DNA from: JBBDSV01 sp040904785
GTDB taxonomy: Bacteria > Actinomycetota > Nitriliruptoria > Nitriliruptorales > Nitriliruptoraceae
Assembly: GCA_040904785.1 (NCBI GenBank)
Contig: JBBDSV010000077.1
Span: forward strand, 1-21,687
DNA: 21,687 nucleotides
Reading direction: 5' to 3'
Positions 7,257 to 13,615 of the stretch are shown here, one piece after another. A model generated the notes under the pieces. That model saw only the letters and a program-made list of their open reading frames with translations. It was not told the origin of the DNA and made no database searches. Numbering within the stretch: the stretch's first letter is position 1; every line of letters begins with the position of its first letter. Made by a program: the position numbers and the translations under genes.

Positions 7257-8795
7257 GTGGTGCCCACGATGGTTCGCTTCTTGGTTGTCGCACTCCTCTA
7301 CGGCGCGACGGCCGTGAGCACGACAGCACTCCGCCAGCTCGCGGGTACCGGGACCGTGTTGTGGACGAGCATCGGACTGGCGGTCACCGCGCTGGTGGTG
7401 ACGCCGCGACGCTCGTGGCCGTCTGTCGTCGCCGCGATCATCGTCGCCGAATTCACCCACGACATCGTCGCGGGGTACGGACCGGCCCTGGCCACCCTGT
7501 GGTCAGCCACGAATGCGGCCGGCGCGGTGATCGCCGCATCGTTGATCGGTGCGTGGCAGTCGTCGAATGTCCATCGCGTCGCGTGGATGACACGGTTCTT
7601 GACGGCCGCGATCGTCGCCAGTGCCGCGTCCGGCGCGCTCGGCGCCATCGGTGTGACCGCGCGCAACCCCGATCTTCCGTACTACGTGCACATCGTCCAG
7701 TGGTCGTTCGGCGACTTCCTGGGGATTCTTGCGGTGGTCCCGTTCGGCCTCGTGATCAGTCGCGCGATGATCTCGCGTGCGCTGTGGACGTTCGAGGGCA
7801 TCGCAGCGATGCTCGCGACCGCCGCGACCGCCGTGTTCGTGTTCGTGTTCGGCGGAGGCCCGCTCGGCGGGTCGGCGGCGTACCTCATCCTCATCCCGCT
7901 GGTGTGGTCGGCCATGCGCTTGCGGACGTCAGGTGCCGCCGTCGGTATCTTTCTCGTCGCGCAGATCGGCAATGCTGCGCACGCCACCGCGGGCGGCCCG
8001 TTCGGTGCCACGTCGATGGTCACCGGCACGACCCAGCTCCAGCTGTTTCTCGCGGTCGTCACGCTGACGACGCTCTATCTCGCGGCCCGCGCGGCGGAAA
8101 GCGCCCGCTACTCCGAGATCGTCGATGCCCGAGATCAGCTGATCGCATCGGTCTCGCACGAGCTGCGCACCCCGCTGACGCCGATCATCGGATTCAGCGA
8201 AATGGCACTCGACCGGCGCGCGGAGCTGGACAGCGAACTGCGCGGCTGGCTCGACATCATCCGACGCAACGGCCTCCACCTGAGCGGCCTCATCGACGAT
8301 CTGCTGCGCGCGAGCCAACTGCGCCGAGGCGACGTACCCGTCGCTCCCGCACAGCTCGACCTTTCCACGTTCCTTGGCGACCTGCTCACCGCACAGCAGC
8401 TCGGCGACATCGAACTCGACATCGCCGAGGGCGCCGAGGCCTGGTCGGATCCGGTACATCTCACTCAGATCATCGCCAACCTGCTGAGCAATGCTGGCCG
8501 CTACGGGGCGCCGCCGATCATCGTCCATGCCCGACGTGAGGGTCCGATGACACGTATCGCGGTCGAAGATGCCGGAGGTGGTGTGCCCGAGTGGTTCGAA
8601 CCGCATTTGTTCGCCGAGTTCTCCCAGGTCACCACGGGCGATCGGCGCGCGAGCACCGGGTTGGGACTCGGGCTTCCCATTGCGCGCAAGCTTGCCGTCG
8701 CCAACGGTGGCGAGCTGGTCTATCGGCGGCAGCCGCGGGGAAGCACCTTCGAACTGCGGCTCCCCGCAGCGCCGTCTGCCCAGCAACCAACCTGA
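7257..8795 (+). CDS. MASE1-domain membrane sensor histidine kinase
   Basis: This 512-residue protein begins with about eight membrane helices (residues 5-280) of MASE1 type, including the typical stretch W-S-F-G-D-F-L-G-I-L-A-V-V-P. A HisKA dimerisation domain follows, with the H box S-V-S-H-E-L-R-T-P (phospho-acceptor His301). The HATPase domain has N-box N-L-L-S-N-A-G-R-Y, G1 E-D-A-G-G-G-V and G2 G-L-G-L-G-L-P-I-A. All catalytic boxes look intact. I chose the GTG at 7257 because GGAG lies eight bases upstream; an ATG four codons in (7269) is the alternative. No response regulator is encoded in the window. It is divergent from the PspC/LiaF cluster and followed by a wall peptidase and two stress proteins, suggesting an envelope or stress input, but its signal is unknown. 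Confidence 0.93.
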   Translation: MVPTMVRFLVVALLYGATAVSTTALRQLAGTGTVLWTSIGLAVTALVVTPRRSWPSVVAAIIVAEFTHDIVAGYGPALATLWSATNAAGAVIAASLIGAWQSSNVHRVAWMTRFLTAAIVASAASGALGAIGVTARNPDLPYYVHIVQWSFGDFLGILAVVPFGLVISRAMISRALWTFEGIAAMLATAATAVFVFVFGGGPLGGSAAYLILIPLVWSAMRLRTSGAAVGIFLVAQIGNAAHATAGGPFGATSMVTGTTQLQLFLAVVTLTTLYLAARAAESARYSEIVDARDQLIASVSHELRTPLTPIIGFSEMALDRRAELDSELRGWLDIIRRNGLHLSGLIDDLLRASQLRRGDVPVAPAQLDLSTFLGDLLTAQQLGDIELDIAEGAEAWSDPVHLTQIIANLLSNAGRYGAPPIIVHARREGPMTRIAVEDAGGGVPEWFEPHLFAEFSQVTTGDRRASTGLGLGLPIARKLAVANGGELVYRRQPRGSTFELRLPAAPSAQQPT

Positions 8796-8841
8796 GCGCA
8801 TCGACGGCCGAGCACGCGTCGAACCCACGGGAGACGCAGGA

Positions 8842-10119
8842 ATGCCGAAGGTGACCGTACGGACTGTGGTGGTCACCACCCTCGCGGTCACCGCACTCAC
8901 GGCAGTCGCGCTGACCTCGGCGCCCGAAGACGCAGCACCACCTTCGGCCGCCCCGCCGGCACCGGCGCCAACGACGGTCGACACCGGGGACGACGTCCTG
9001 CCCGACACGATCACCAAACCTGGCGGGCTCGTCGTTCGGCGCCGAGAACCGTTCACACCCGGCGAACTCTCCGCGATTGCAGCGCTCAACGACGTCGAGG
9101 CAATCGCACCGACCGAATCGGCGACGCTCGGGCTGACAGCGACCGTGCCCTCACGCGGCAGGCAGCGGCTCAGTGACGGTTTTCACATCCCGCTCAGCGC
9201 ACTTGCCGTCGACCCGCCGGCCTACGCCACGATCCTCGCCAGCATCGCCAACGTCGAGCAGAGCGACGTCGAACGTCTGACCCGACTTGTCGCCGACCAG
9301 GCACTGCAGACCGCGACAGGGCACGCGCTGCGGCCGCTCGAGATCGGCGACACGATCATCGTCGGCGGATCGGAACGCACAATCGCCGGTGTCGTCGACG
9401 ACGTGTTCGCCCCATCCCACGAGATCGTCGTCCACGCCGATGGCGCGCAAGAACTCGGGTTCGCGTCGCCGTCGCGCCTACTCGTGCAGCACAGAAGTGC
9501 AGATGTCGAACGACTGCGCGCACACTTGACGCAGTTTCTGCCAGACGAGGGGTTCGGCCGAATCGACAATCACACGGCGCAGCGTCGGGCACCGCTCGTG
9601 CTGGGACTCGCGGAGCTCAAGCATCGGTTCGGCGAGTTCGCGTACCGGCCGCGACCCGGCCAACGCACAATCGATATCGATCCGCAGTTCGTCGACGACC
9701 ACATCGTGACCACCGAGGTGCCCGTTCTCGGTCGCGTGACGTGCCATCGCGGGATCATCGACGATCTGCGCGCAGCACTCGCCGAGGTCGTCGACGCCGA
9801 ACTCACCGCACACCTGCGGCCAGATCGCTACGGCGGCTGCTTCGTGCCCCGCATGATCGACCCGGATGGCCACCGGCTCTCGCACCACGCATGGGGAATC
9901 GCCATCGACATCAACGTCGACTTGTCGGCACCGGGGCTGGGGCCCGTCCCGCCGGAGGAAATGATCGCGGCGTTCGCGCGCCACGGATTCCGCTGGGGAG
10001 GAACATTCTCGACCCCCGACAACCACCACTTCGAGTGGGTCGGCGCGGCCGCACAGGTCCGCCGAGCCCGCCGTGCCGCGGAACCGGCACCTGCAACGTC
10101 GCTCCCGACGGTCCCGTGA
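8842..10119 (+). CDS. Exported M15-family (VanY-like) peptidase with extra N-terminal domain
   Basis: This 425-residue protein has an N-terminal signal or anchor helix (about 6-26) and a Pro/Ala-rich linker (28-45). A middle domain (about 60-235) follows, then a zinc D-Ala-D-Ala carboxypeptidase domain of Peptidase_M15_4 type (about 255-405). The zinc motif S-x-H-x-x-G-x-A-x-D is intact as S347, H349, G352, A354, D356, and the second motif D-N-H-H-F-E-W supplies the third ligand (H396) and the likely acid/base D393. It should cut peptidoglycan peptides outside the membrane. The middle domain, with L-E-I-G-D-T-I-I-V-G-G and R-T-I-A-G-V-V-D, reads like the periplasmic MacB/FtsX-type domain of ABC permeases, which is unusual here. 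The start has GGGAG eight bases upstream. It lies 46 bases after the kinase gene and may be cotranscribed. Confidence 0.85.
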   Translation: MPKVTVRTVVVTTLAVTALTAVALTSAPEDAAPPSAAPPAPAPTTVDTGDDVLPDTITKPGGLVVRRREPFTPGELSAIAALNDVEAIAPTESATLGLTATVPSRGRQRLSDGFHIPLSALAVDPPAYATILASIANVEQSDVERLTRLVADQALQTATGHALRPLEIGDTIIVGGSERTIAGVVDDVFAPSHEIVVHADGAQELGFASPSRLLVQHRSADVERLRAHLTQFLPDEGFGRIDNHTAQRRAPLVLGLAELKHRFGEFAYRPRPGQRTIDIDPQFVDDHIVTTEVPVLGRVTCHRGIIDDLRAALAEVVDAELTAHLRPDRYGGCFVPRMIDPDGHRLSHHAWGIAIDINVDLSAPGLGPVPPEEMIAAFARHGFRWGGTFSTPDNHHFEWVGAAAQVRRARRAAEPAPATSLPTVP

Positions 10120-10127
10120 ATCACGGG
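10113..10127. terminator. Small hairpin over the peptidase stop codon
   Basis: CCCGTG (10113-10118) and CACGGG (10122-10127) form a perfect six-base-pair stem with loop AAT, covering the TGA stop. The stem is short and has no T tract, so at best it is a weak or attenuating terminator. Its right arm shares bases with the adjacent GGGCC dyad, so the two structures exclude each other in RNA. Confidence 0.3.
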
Positions 10128-10138
10128 CCACACGGCCC
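10125..10138. promoter_or_regulatory. GGGCC-N4-GGCCC dyad upstream of the stress-protein genes
   Basis: GGGCC-ACAC-GGCCC is a perfect inverted repeat with the same arm length and spacing as the core of DosR/DevR boxes, which in mycobacteria drive universal stress protein genes. It starts 113 bases upstream of the first Usp gene. The arms differ from the GGGAC consensus at one base each, and no response regulator is visible in the window, so the assignment is speculative. Confidence 0.3.
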
Positions 10139-10237
10139 TGCCCGCGCGAGTGGCAACGTCGTACTGTCGTACGTGCAGATCGCTCACGGATATTCGTGAC
10201 GGTCCGGCGGACGAACACCGCGACGGACGAGGACATC

Positions 10238-10690
10238 ATGAAACGCATCATCGTCGGCACCGACGGATCGGAACATGCGCAGAAAGCGGTCGACTGGGCG
10301 GTCGAACAGGCCCGCCTGCAGGGTGCCGCGCTCGAGATCGTCAATGTCTATTCGGCGATCAACATTCGGGATCTGTCACTGAGCGCCGACGCGGCTACCC
10401 CGGCACAGTTCGACATCATCCGTGACCGCATTGACGCGGTCCGTGAAGAGGCCGATGCGGCGATGAAGCGGCTCGTCGACCAGATCCGTGCGGACAACGC
10501 TGGTCTCGAGGTCAGCGGTGTGGCCTCCGAAGATGGCCGTCCCGCCGAAGCGCTCGTCGAACGTTCACGGGACGCCGATCTCGTGGTCGTCGGATCCCGA
10601 GGCCGTGGCGGCTTCACCGGACTCGTGCTCGGCTCCGTCAGCCAGCAGGTCGCGGCACACGCAGCCTGCCCGGTGGTCATCGTGCACTGA
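10238..10690 (+). CDS. Universal stress protein, UspA family (first of tandem pair)
   Basis: This single-domain protein has 150 residues, the normal Usp length. It opens with the first strand K-R-I-I-V-G-T-D-G-S and ends with the ATP-binding signature G-S-R-G-R-G-G-F-T-G-L-V-L-G-S, which fits G-x2-G-x9-G-S. It therefore probably binds ATP rather than belonging to the non-binding UspA group. It is cytoplasmic, with no signal or membrane helix. The start has GAGG five bases upstream. A second Usp gene follows 39 bases later on the same strand. Such proteins accumulate under starvation, hypoxia or redox stress in actinobacteria; the trigger here cannot be read directly. Confidence 0.95.
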   Translation: MKRIIVGTDGSEHAQKAVDWAVEQARLQGAALEIVNVYSAINIRDLSLSADAATPAQFDIIRDRIDAVREEADAAMKRLVDQIRADNAGLEVSGVASEDGRPAEALVERSRDADLVVVGSRGRGGFTGLVLGSVSQQVAAHAACPVVIVH

Positions 10691-10729
10691 CCGCCATGCC
10701 CGCAGTGATCCGCGAATATGGAGGACGCC

Positions 10730-11212
10730 ATGCATCGCATTGTCGTCGGTATCGATGACTCCACGGGCGCTCGCCAAGCATTGACGTGGGCGGTGGCTGA
10801 GGCGCGGCTCCGCGACGCCGCCCTCGAGGTCGTGCACGTGTACGACCCGGTACCGACGGCGTGGGCCTACGCCGACGGTGAACTGCTCAGCGCCAGTCGC
10901 GCCGCCGCACTCGACCGCGACATCGAAGACGCCCGTCGCACGGCCGAGGAGCACGCCCAGACGATGGTCGCGAACGCAATCGGCGACATCGCTGACCTCT
11001 CGGTGGAGACGACCGTTGTGGAGGGATTTCGCCCGGCCGAGGAGCTCATTTCGCGTTCGGCGAACGCGGATCTGCTCGTCGTCGGATCGCGCGGTCGCGG
11101 CGGATTCGCCGGGTTGCTGTTGGGATCCGTCAGTCAGCAGTGCGCGACGCACGCCCACTGTCCGGTCGTGATCATCCGCGAGGAGTCCGACACCGACGCT
11201 GCCGACTCCTGA
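10730..11212 (+). CDS. Universal stress protein, UspA family (second of tandem pair)
   Basis: This 160-residue Usp has the first strand H-R-I-V-V-G-I-D-D-S, the ATP-binding signature G-S-R-G-R-G-G-F-A-G-L-L-L-G-S and a ten-residue acidic C-terminal extension (E-E-S-D-T-D-A-A-D-S) that its neighbour lacks. The two Usp genes are clear paralogues, most alike around the ATP-binding loop. I chose the ATG at 10730 over one at 10718, because the upstream ATG overlaps the ribosome binding site GGAGG, which is five bases before 10730. It ends ten bases short of a convergent gene; I see no convincing terminator in that gap. Confidence 0.95.
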   Translation: MHRIVVGIDDSTGARQALTWAVAEARLRDAALEVVHVYDPVPTAWAYADGELLSASRAAALDRDIEDARRTAEEHAQTMVANAIGDIADLSVETTVVEGFRPAEELISRSANADLLVVGSRGRGGFAGLLLGSVSQQCATHAHCPVVIIREESDTDAADS

Positions 11213-11222
11213 CGAGCAGACA

Positions 11223-11519
11223 TCACCCGCCCGCGATCGCGCCGATGATCCGCACCGGCTGTGTGCCGTTTGCGACCTCGTCCGGCAGCGGCTCGTCCAT
11301 CGCCACGTGCGAGTAGTCGTTCGTGCCGATGAAGAAGCGGATGAATGCCCGACGCCTTCCCGACACCGGGTCCCGGATCGTTCCCCGCAACACTGGCGCA
11401 CGGCCTTCCAGCACGTCGAGGATGGCACCGAGCGTGACCGGCGGCGGAACGTCGATCTGCACGACGCCCGAGACATGCGCCAGCGAGCGCAGCTGGGGAG
11501 GTAACTGCACCTGGATCAT
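11223..11519 (-). CDS. MoaD/ThiS-like ubiquitin-fold protein with C-terminal Gly-Gly
   Basis: This 98-residue protein fits the beta-grasp sulfur-carrier family: a first strand M-I-Q-V-Q-L-P-P-Q-L, a strand and helix around T-L-G-A-I-L-D-V-L-E, a strand R-A-F-I-R-F-F-I, and the terminal I-I-G-A-I-A-G-G, whose Gly-Gly would be adenylated and thiocarboxylated or conjugated. It is slightly longer than MoaD (about 80 residues), and N-D-Y-S-H-V lies where MoaD has its late strand-turn. Its ATG overlaps the stop of the upstream propeller gene (ATGA). No MoaE, ThiG, ThiF/MoeB activator or molybdopterin gene is in the window, so an ordinary cofactor role is not supported by context. Confidence 0.85.
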   Translation of the reverse strand: MIQVQLPPQLRSLAHVSGVVQIDVPPPVTLGAILDVLEGRAPVLRGTIRDPVSGRRRAFIRFFIGTNDYSHVAMDEPLPDEVANGTQPVRIIGAIAGG

Positions 11520-12631
11520 GCCAGCGTCTGCACCTCGACCGACAGCACCGAGGGCAGATCGCGAACCGCGAGATCCCAGTCGTCTCCCCCGTTGGCGGAC
11601 ACGTACACCTGGCCGCCAGTCGTACCGAAGTAGACGCCACAGTCGTCAAGCTGATCGATCGCCATCGCATCGCGCAGAACGTTGACGTAGCAGTGCTCCT
11701 GCGGCAAGCCGCGCGTCAACGGCTCCCACTCGCCGCCGCCGGTGCGGCTGCGGTACACACGGAGTTGACCGTCCGGCGGAACGTGAAATTCGTCGCTCGT
11801 GATCGGCACGACGTAGATCGTTTCCGGCTCGTGGGCGTGAACAGCGATCGGAAAACCGAAATCGCACGGCAGGTCGCCGCTGACCTCGGTCCACGATTGG
11901 CCCGCGTCGTCGCTGCGCATGACGTCCCAGTGCTTCTGCATGTATAAAACATCGGGGCGTGACGGATGCACGGCGAGCTTGTGCACACAGTGGCCGACGT
12001 CGGCCTCCGGGTCCGGGATGTAGGTGGAATGCAGGCCGCGATTGGCGGCGTGCCACGATTGCCCGCCGTCGTCGCTGCGGAAGACGCCGGCCGCCGAGAT
12101 CGCGACGTGCAGTCGCGCCGGATCGACCGGCGAACGCACGATCGTGTGCAAGCACATTCCGCCGCCGCCCGGCTGCCACTGCGGACCCGAGCCGTGGCGA
12201 CGCAGACCGTCGAGTTCCGTCCAGGTCGCTCCGCCGTCGCGCGTCTCGAACAGCGCGGCATCTTCCACGCCAGCGAGTACACGGTCGGGATCTGCGGGAT
12301 CGGGCGAAAGGTGCCACACGCGGGTGAACTCCCAGGGCCGCTCCGTGCCGTCGTACCACTGGTGGGTTCCGGCGTCACCGGCGTACGCGAACGTATTGCC
12401 GACCGGCGCCCAGGTTTCGCCGCCGTTGTCGGATCGTTGGATCAGCTGACCGAACCATCCGCGTGACGGTGCTGCGTAGAGGCGTTGAGGATCCGCCGGT
12501 GAACCAGCGACGTGATAGACCTCCCAGCCTTCAAAGAACGGGCCCGAGATCGTCCAGTCCTGTCGTCCCGCGTCAGCCGTCAGGACGAAAGCTCCCTTTC
12601 GTGTCCCGACGAGAACTCTCACCCCAACCAC
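11516..12631 (-). CDS. Cytoplasmic BNR/Asp-box beta-propeller protein (sialidase-like fold)
   Basis: This 371-residue protein contains six Asp-box motifs of the S-x-D-x-G-x-x-W type, at about residues 67-74, 130-137, 186-193, 240-247, 295-302 and 345-352, evenly spread as blades of a propeller. It starts with V-L-V-G-T-R-K-G-A-F-V-L and has no signal peptide, unlike secreted sialidases. I do not see the sialidase Arg triad, so enzyme activity is not claimed. Conserved-looking His/Cys/Trp stretches between blades (G-M-C-L-H-T-I, H-C-V-H-K-L, K-H-W-D-V-M) could form a pocket. The GTG start has GGAGG five bases upstream. The gene is coupled by ATGA to the MoaD/ThiS-like gene. One leucine codon is TTA (11945-11947), rare in such GC-rich DNA. 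Confidence 0.88.
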   Translation of the reverse strand: MVGVRVLVGTRKGAFVLTADAGRQDWTISGPFFEGWEVYHVAGSPADPQRLYAAPSRGWFGQLIQRSDNGGETWAPVGNTFAYAGDAGTHQWYDGTERPWEFTRVWHLSPDPADPDRVLAGVEDAALFETRDGGATWTELDGLRRHGSGPQWQPGGGGMCLHTIVRSPVDPARLHVAISAAGVFRSDDGGQSWHAANRGLHSTYIPDPEADVGHCVHKLAVHPSRPDVLYMQKHWDVMRSDDAGQSWTEVSGDLPCDFGFPIAVHAHEPETIYVVPITSDEFHVPPDGQLRVYRSRTGGGEWEPLTRGLPQEHCYVNVLRDAMAIDQLDDCGVYFGTTGGQVYVSANGGDDWDLAVRDLPSVLSVEVQTLA

Positions 12632-12742
12632 GTCAACCTCCGAACCTGCCGCCGGTCACCGGCTTCACCGAATGGCATGCGAATAACGCGCGGCTCGAGA
12701 CGCTCGAGGATGCCGCCACGATTGTCGCAGACGTGACTTTCA

Positions 12743-12772
12743 CCCCGAAGGGGCCGTCGTGCGATCAGCACG
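12743..12772. other. Two small inverted repeats in the propeller / MerR divergent region
   Basis: CCCC-GAA-GGGG (12743-12753) and CGTGC-GATCA-GCACG (12758-12772) are perfect short dyads next to each other, between the divergent propeller operon and the MerR gene. They could be operators for either side. The rest of the 223-base gap (12632-12854) holds the propeller ribosome binding site and the MerR promoter candidate; I see no small gene in it. Confidence 0.3.
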
Positions 12773-12791
12773 CGGTGACGCAACGGCAGGC

Positions 12792-12822
12792 TTGACCCTT
12801 CCGTGACGTCCGCCTTCATTCT
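12792..12822 (+). promoter_or_regulatory. Candidate MerR-type promoter with 19-bp spacer
   Basis: TTGACC (12792-12797) and CATTCT (12817-12822) are separated by 19 bases, the overlong spacing typical of promoters activated by MerR-family proteins. The palindrome GACGTC sits at the spacer centre, as in the tipA promoter, which has a CACGTCACGTG core. The start codon of the MerR-TipAS gene is 33 bases downstream. The -10 match is poor, and autoregulation is inferred from the family. Confidence 0.4.
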
Positions 12823-12854
12823 GCGCCGCCGCATCACACTTCCGAGGATCCGTC

Positions 12855-13607
12855 ATGCGCACGATCGGCGCTGTCGCCGCGTTGGCAAACGTCACGGTAC
12901 GCACGTTGCGTCACTTTCACGAGGTTGGTGTCGTCGTACCGAGCGCACGCTCAGCGGCTGACTACCGGCTCTACAACGACGACGACCTCGTGACGCTGCA
13001 CGCTGTCCTGTTCTATCGCGAGCTGGGACTGGCGCTGGATGAGATCGCTCGCATTGTCCACGACCCGGGCTATGACCGTGGCGCGGCACTCGAGCACCAG
13101 CGCTTGATGCTGATGCAGCGCCGCGACACGCTCGATCAGATGATCGCAGCGGTCGACGCCGCACTCGATTCGCACACGACAGGACGACCGATGACGGAAT
13201 CGGCCATGTTTGCGGTGTTCGGCGAACAGCAACGAGTCTTGCCGGCAGAGGCAGAACAGCGGTGGGCGACGACCGACGCGTGGGCGGAAAGCGCACGGCG
13301 CACCGGACACTTCACGCGTGCTGACGGGCAACACGTCAAGTCCGAGTCTCAACGGCTCACTGGCGACATCGCTGCCGTCTACACCGCCGGCCTCGCGCCC
13401 GACTCCGACGAAGCCATGGATGCCGTCGAAGCGCACCGCCAGCAAATCGACCAACGCTTCTCCCCCTGCACGCACGCAATGCATGTGCAGCTCGGAGAGA
13501 TGTACGTCAGCGACCCCCGTTTCCGCGCCACCTGCGAACAGGTGGCGGCCGGCCTGGTGCAAGGGGTACGAGATGTGATCGTCGCGAACGCGGCACGAGC
13601 GGCGTGA
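12855..13607 (+). CDS. MerR-family regulator with TipAS drug-binding domain
   Basis: This 250-residue protein has a MerR winged helix-turn-helix (about 1-70: T-V-R-T-L-R-H-F-H-E-V-G, then A-A-D-Y-R-L-Y-N-D-D-D-L), a long dimerisation helix (about 75-112) and a C-terminal TipAS-like helical domain (about 120-245, beginning M-F-A-V-F-G and ending with a helical C-E-Q-V-A-A-G-L). TipAL of Streptomyces binds thiopeptide antibiotics through this domain and activates its own promoter. The ATG start has GAGG about seven bases upstream and a 19-base-spacer promoter before it. It is divergent from the propeller/MoaD-like operon and might regulate it too; that is untested. Confidence 0.93.
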   Translation: MRTIGAVAALANVTVRTLRHFHEVGVVVPSARSAADYRLYNDDDLVTLHAVLFYRELGLALDEIARIVHDPGYDRGAALEHQRLMLMQRRDTLDQMIAAVDAALDSHTTGRPMTESAMFAVFGEQQRVLPAEAEQRWATTDAWAESARRTGHFTRADGQHVKSESQRLTGDIAAVYTAGLAPDSDEAMDAVEAHRQQIDQRFSPCTHAMHVQLGEMYVSDPRFRATCEQVAAGLVQGVRDVIVANAARAA

Positions 13608-13615
13608 CGTCGATG

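Noticed and set aside
7929..9089. 386-codon minus-strand open frame across the kinase and peptidase genes
   Set aside because: Overlaps two genes with intact catalytic motifs on the other strand and has no recognisable domain.
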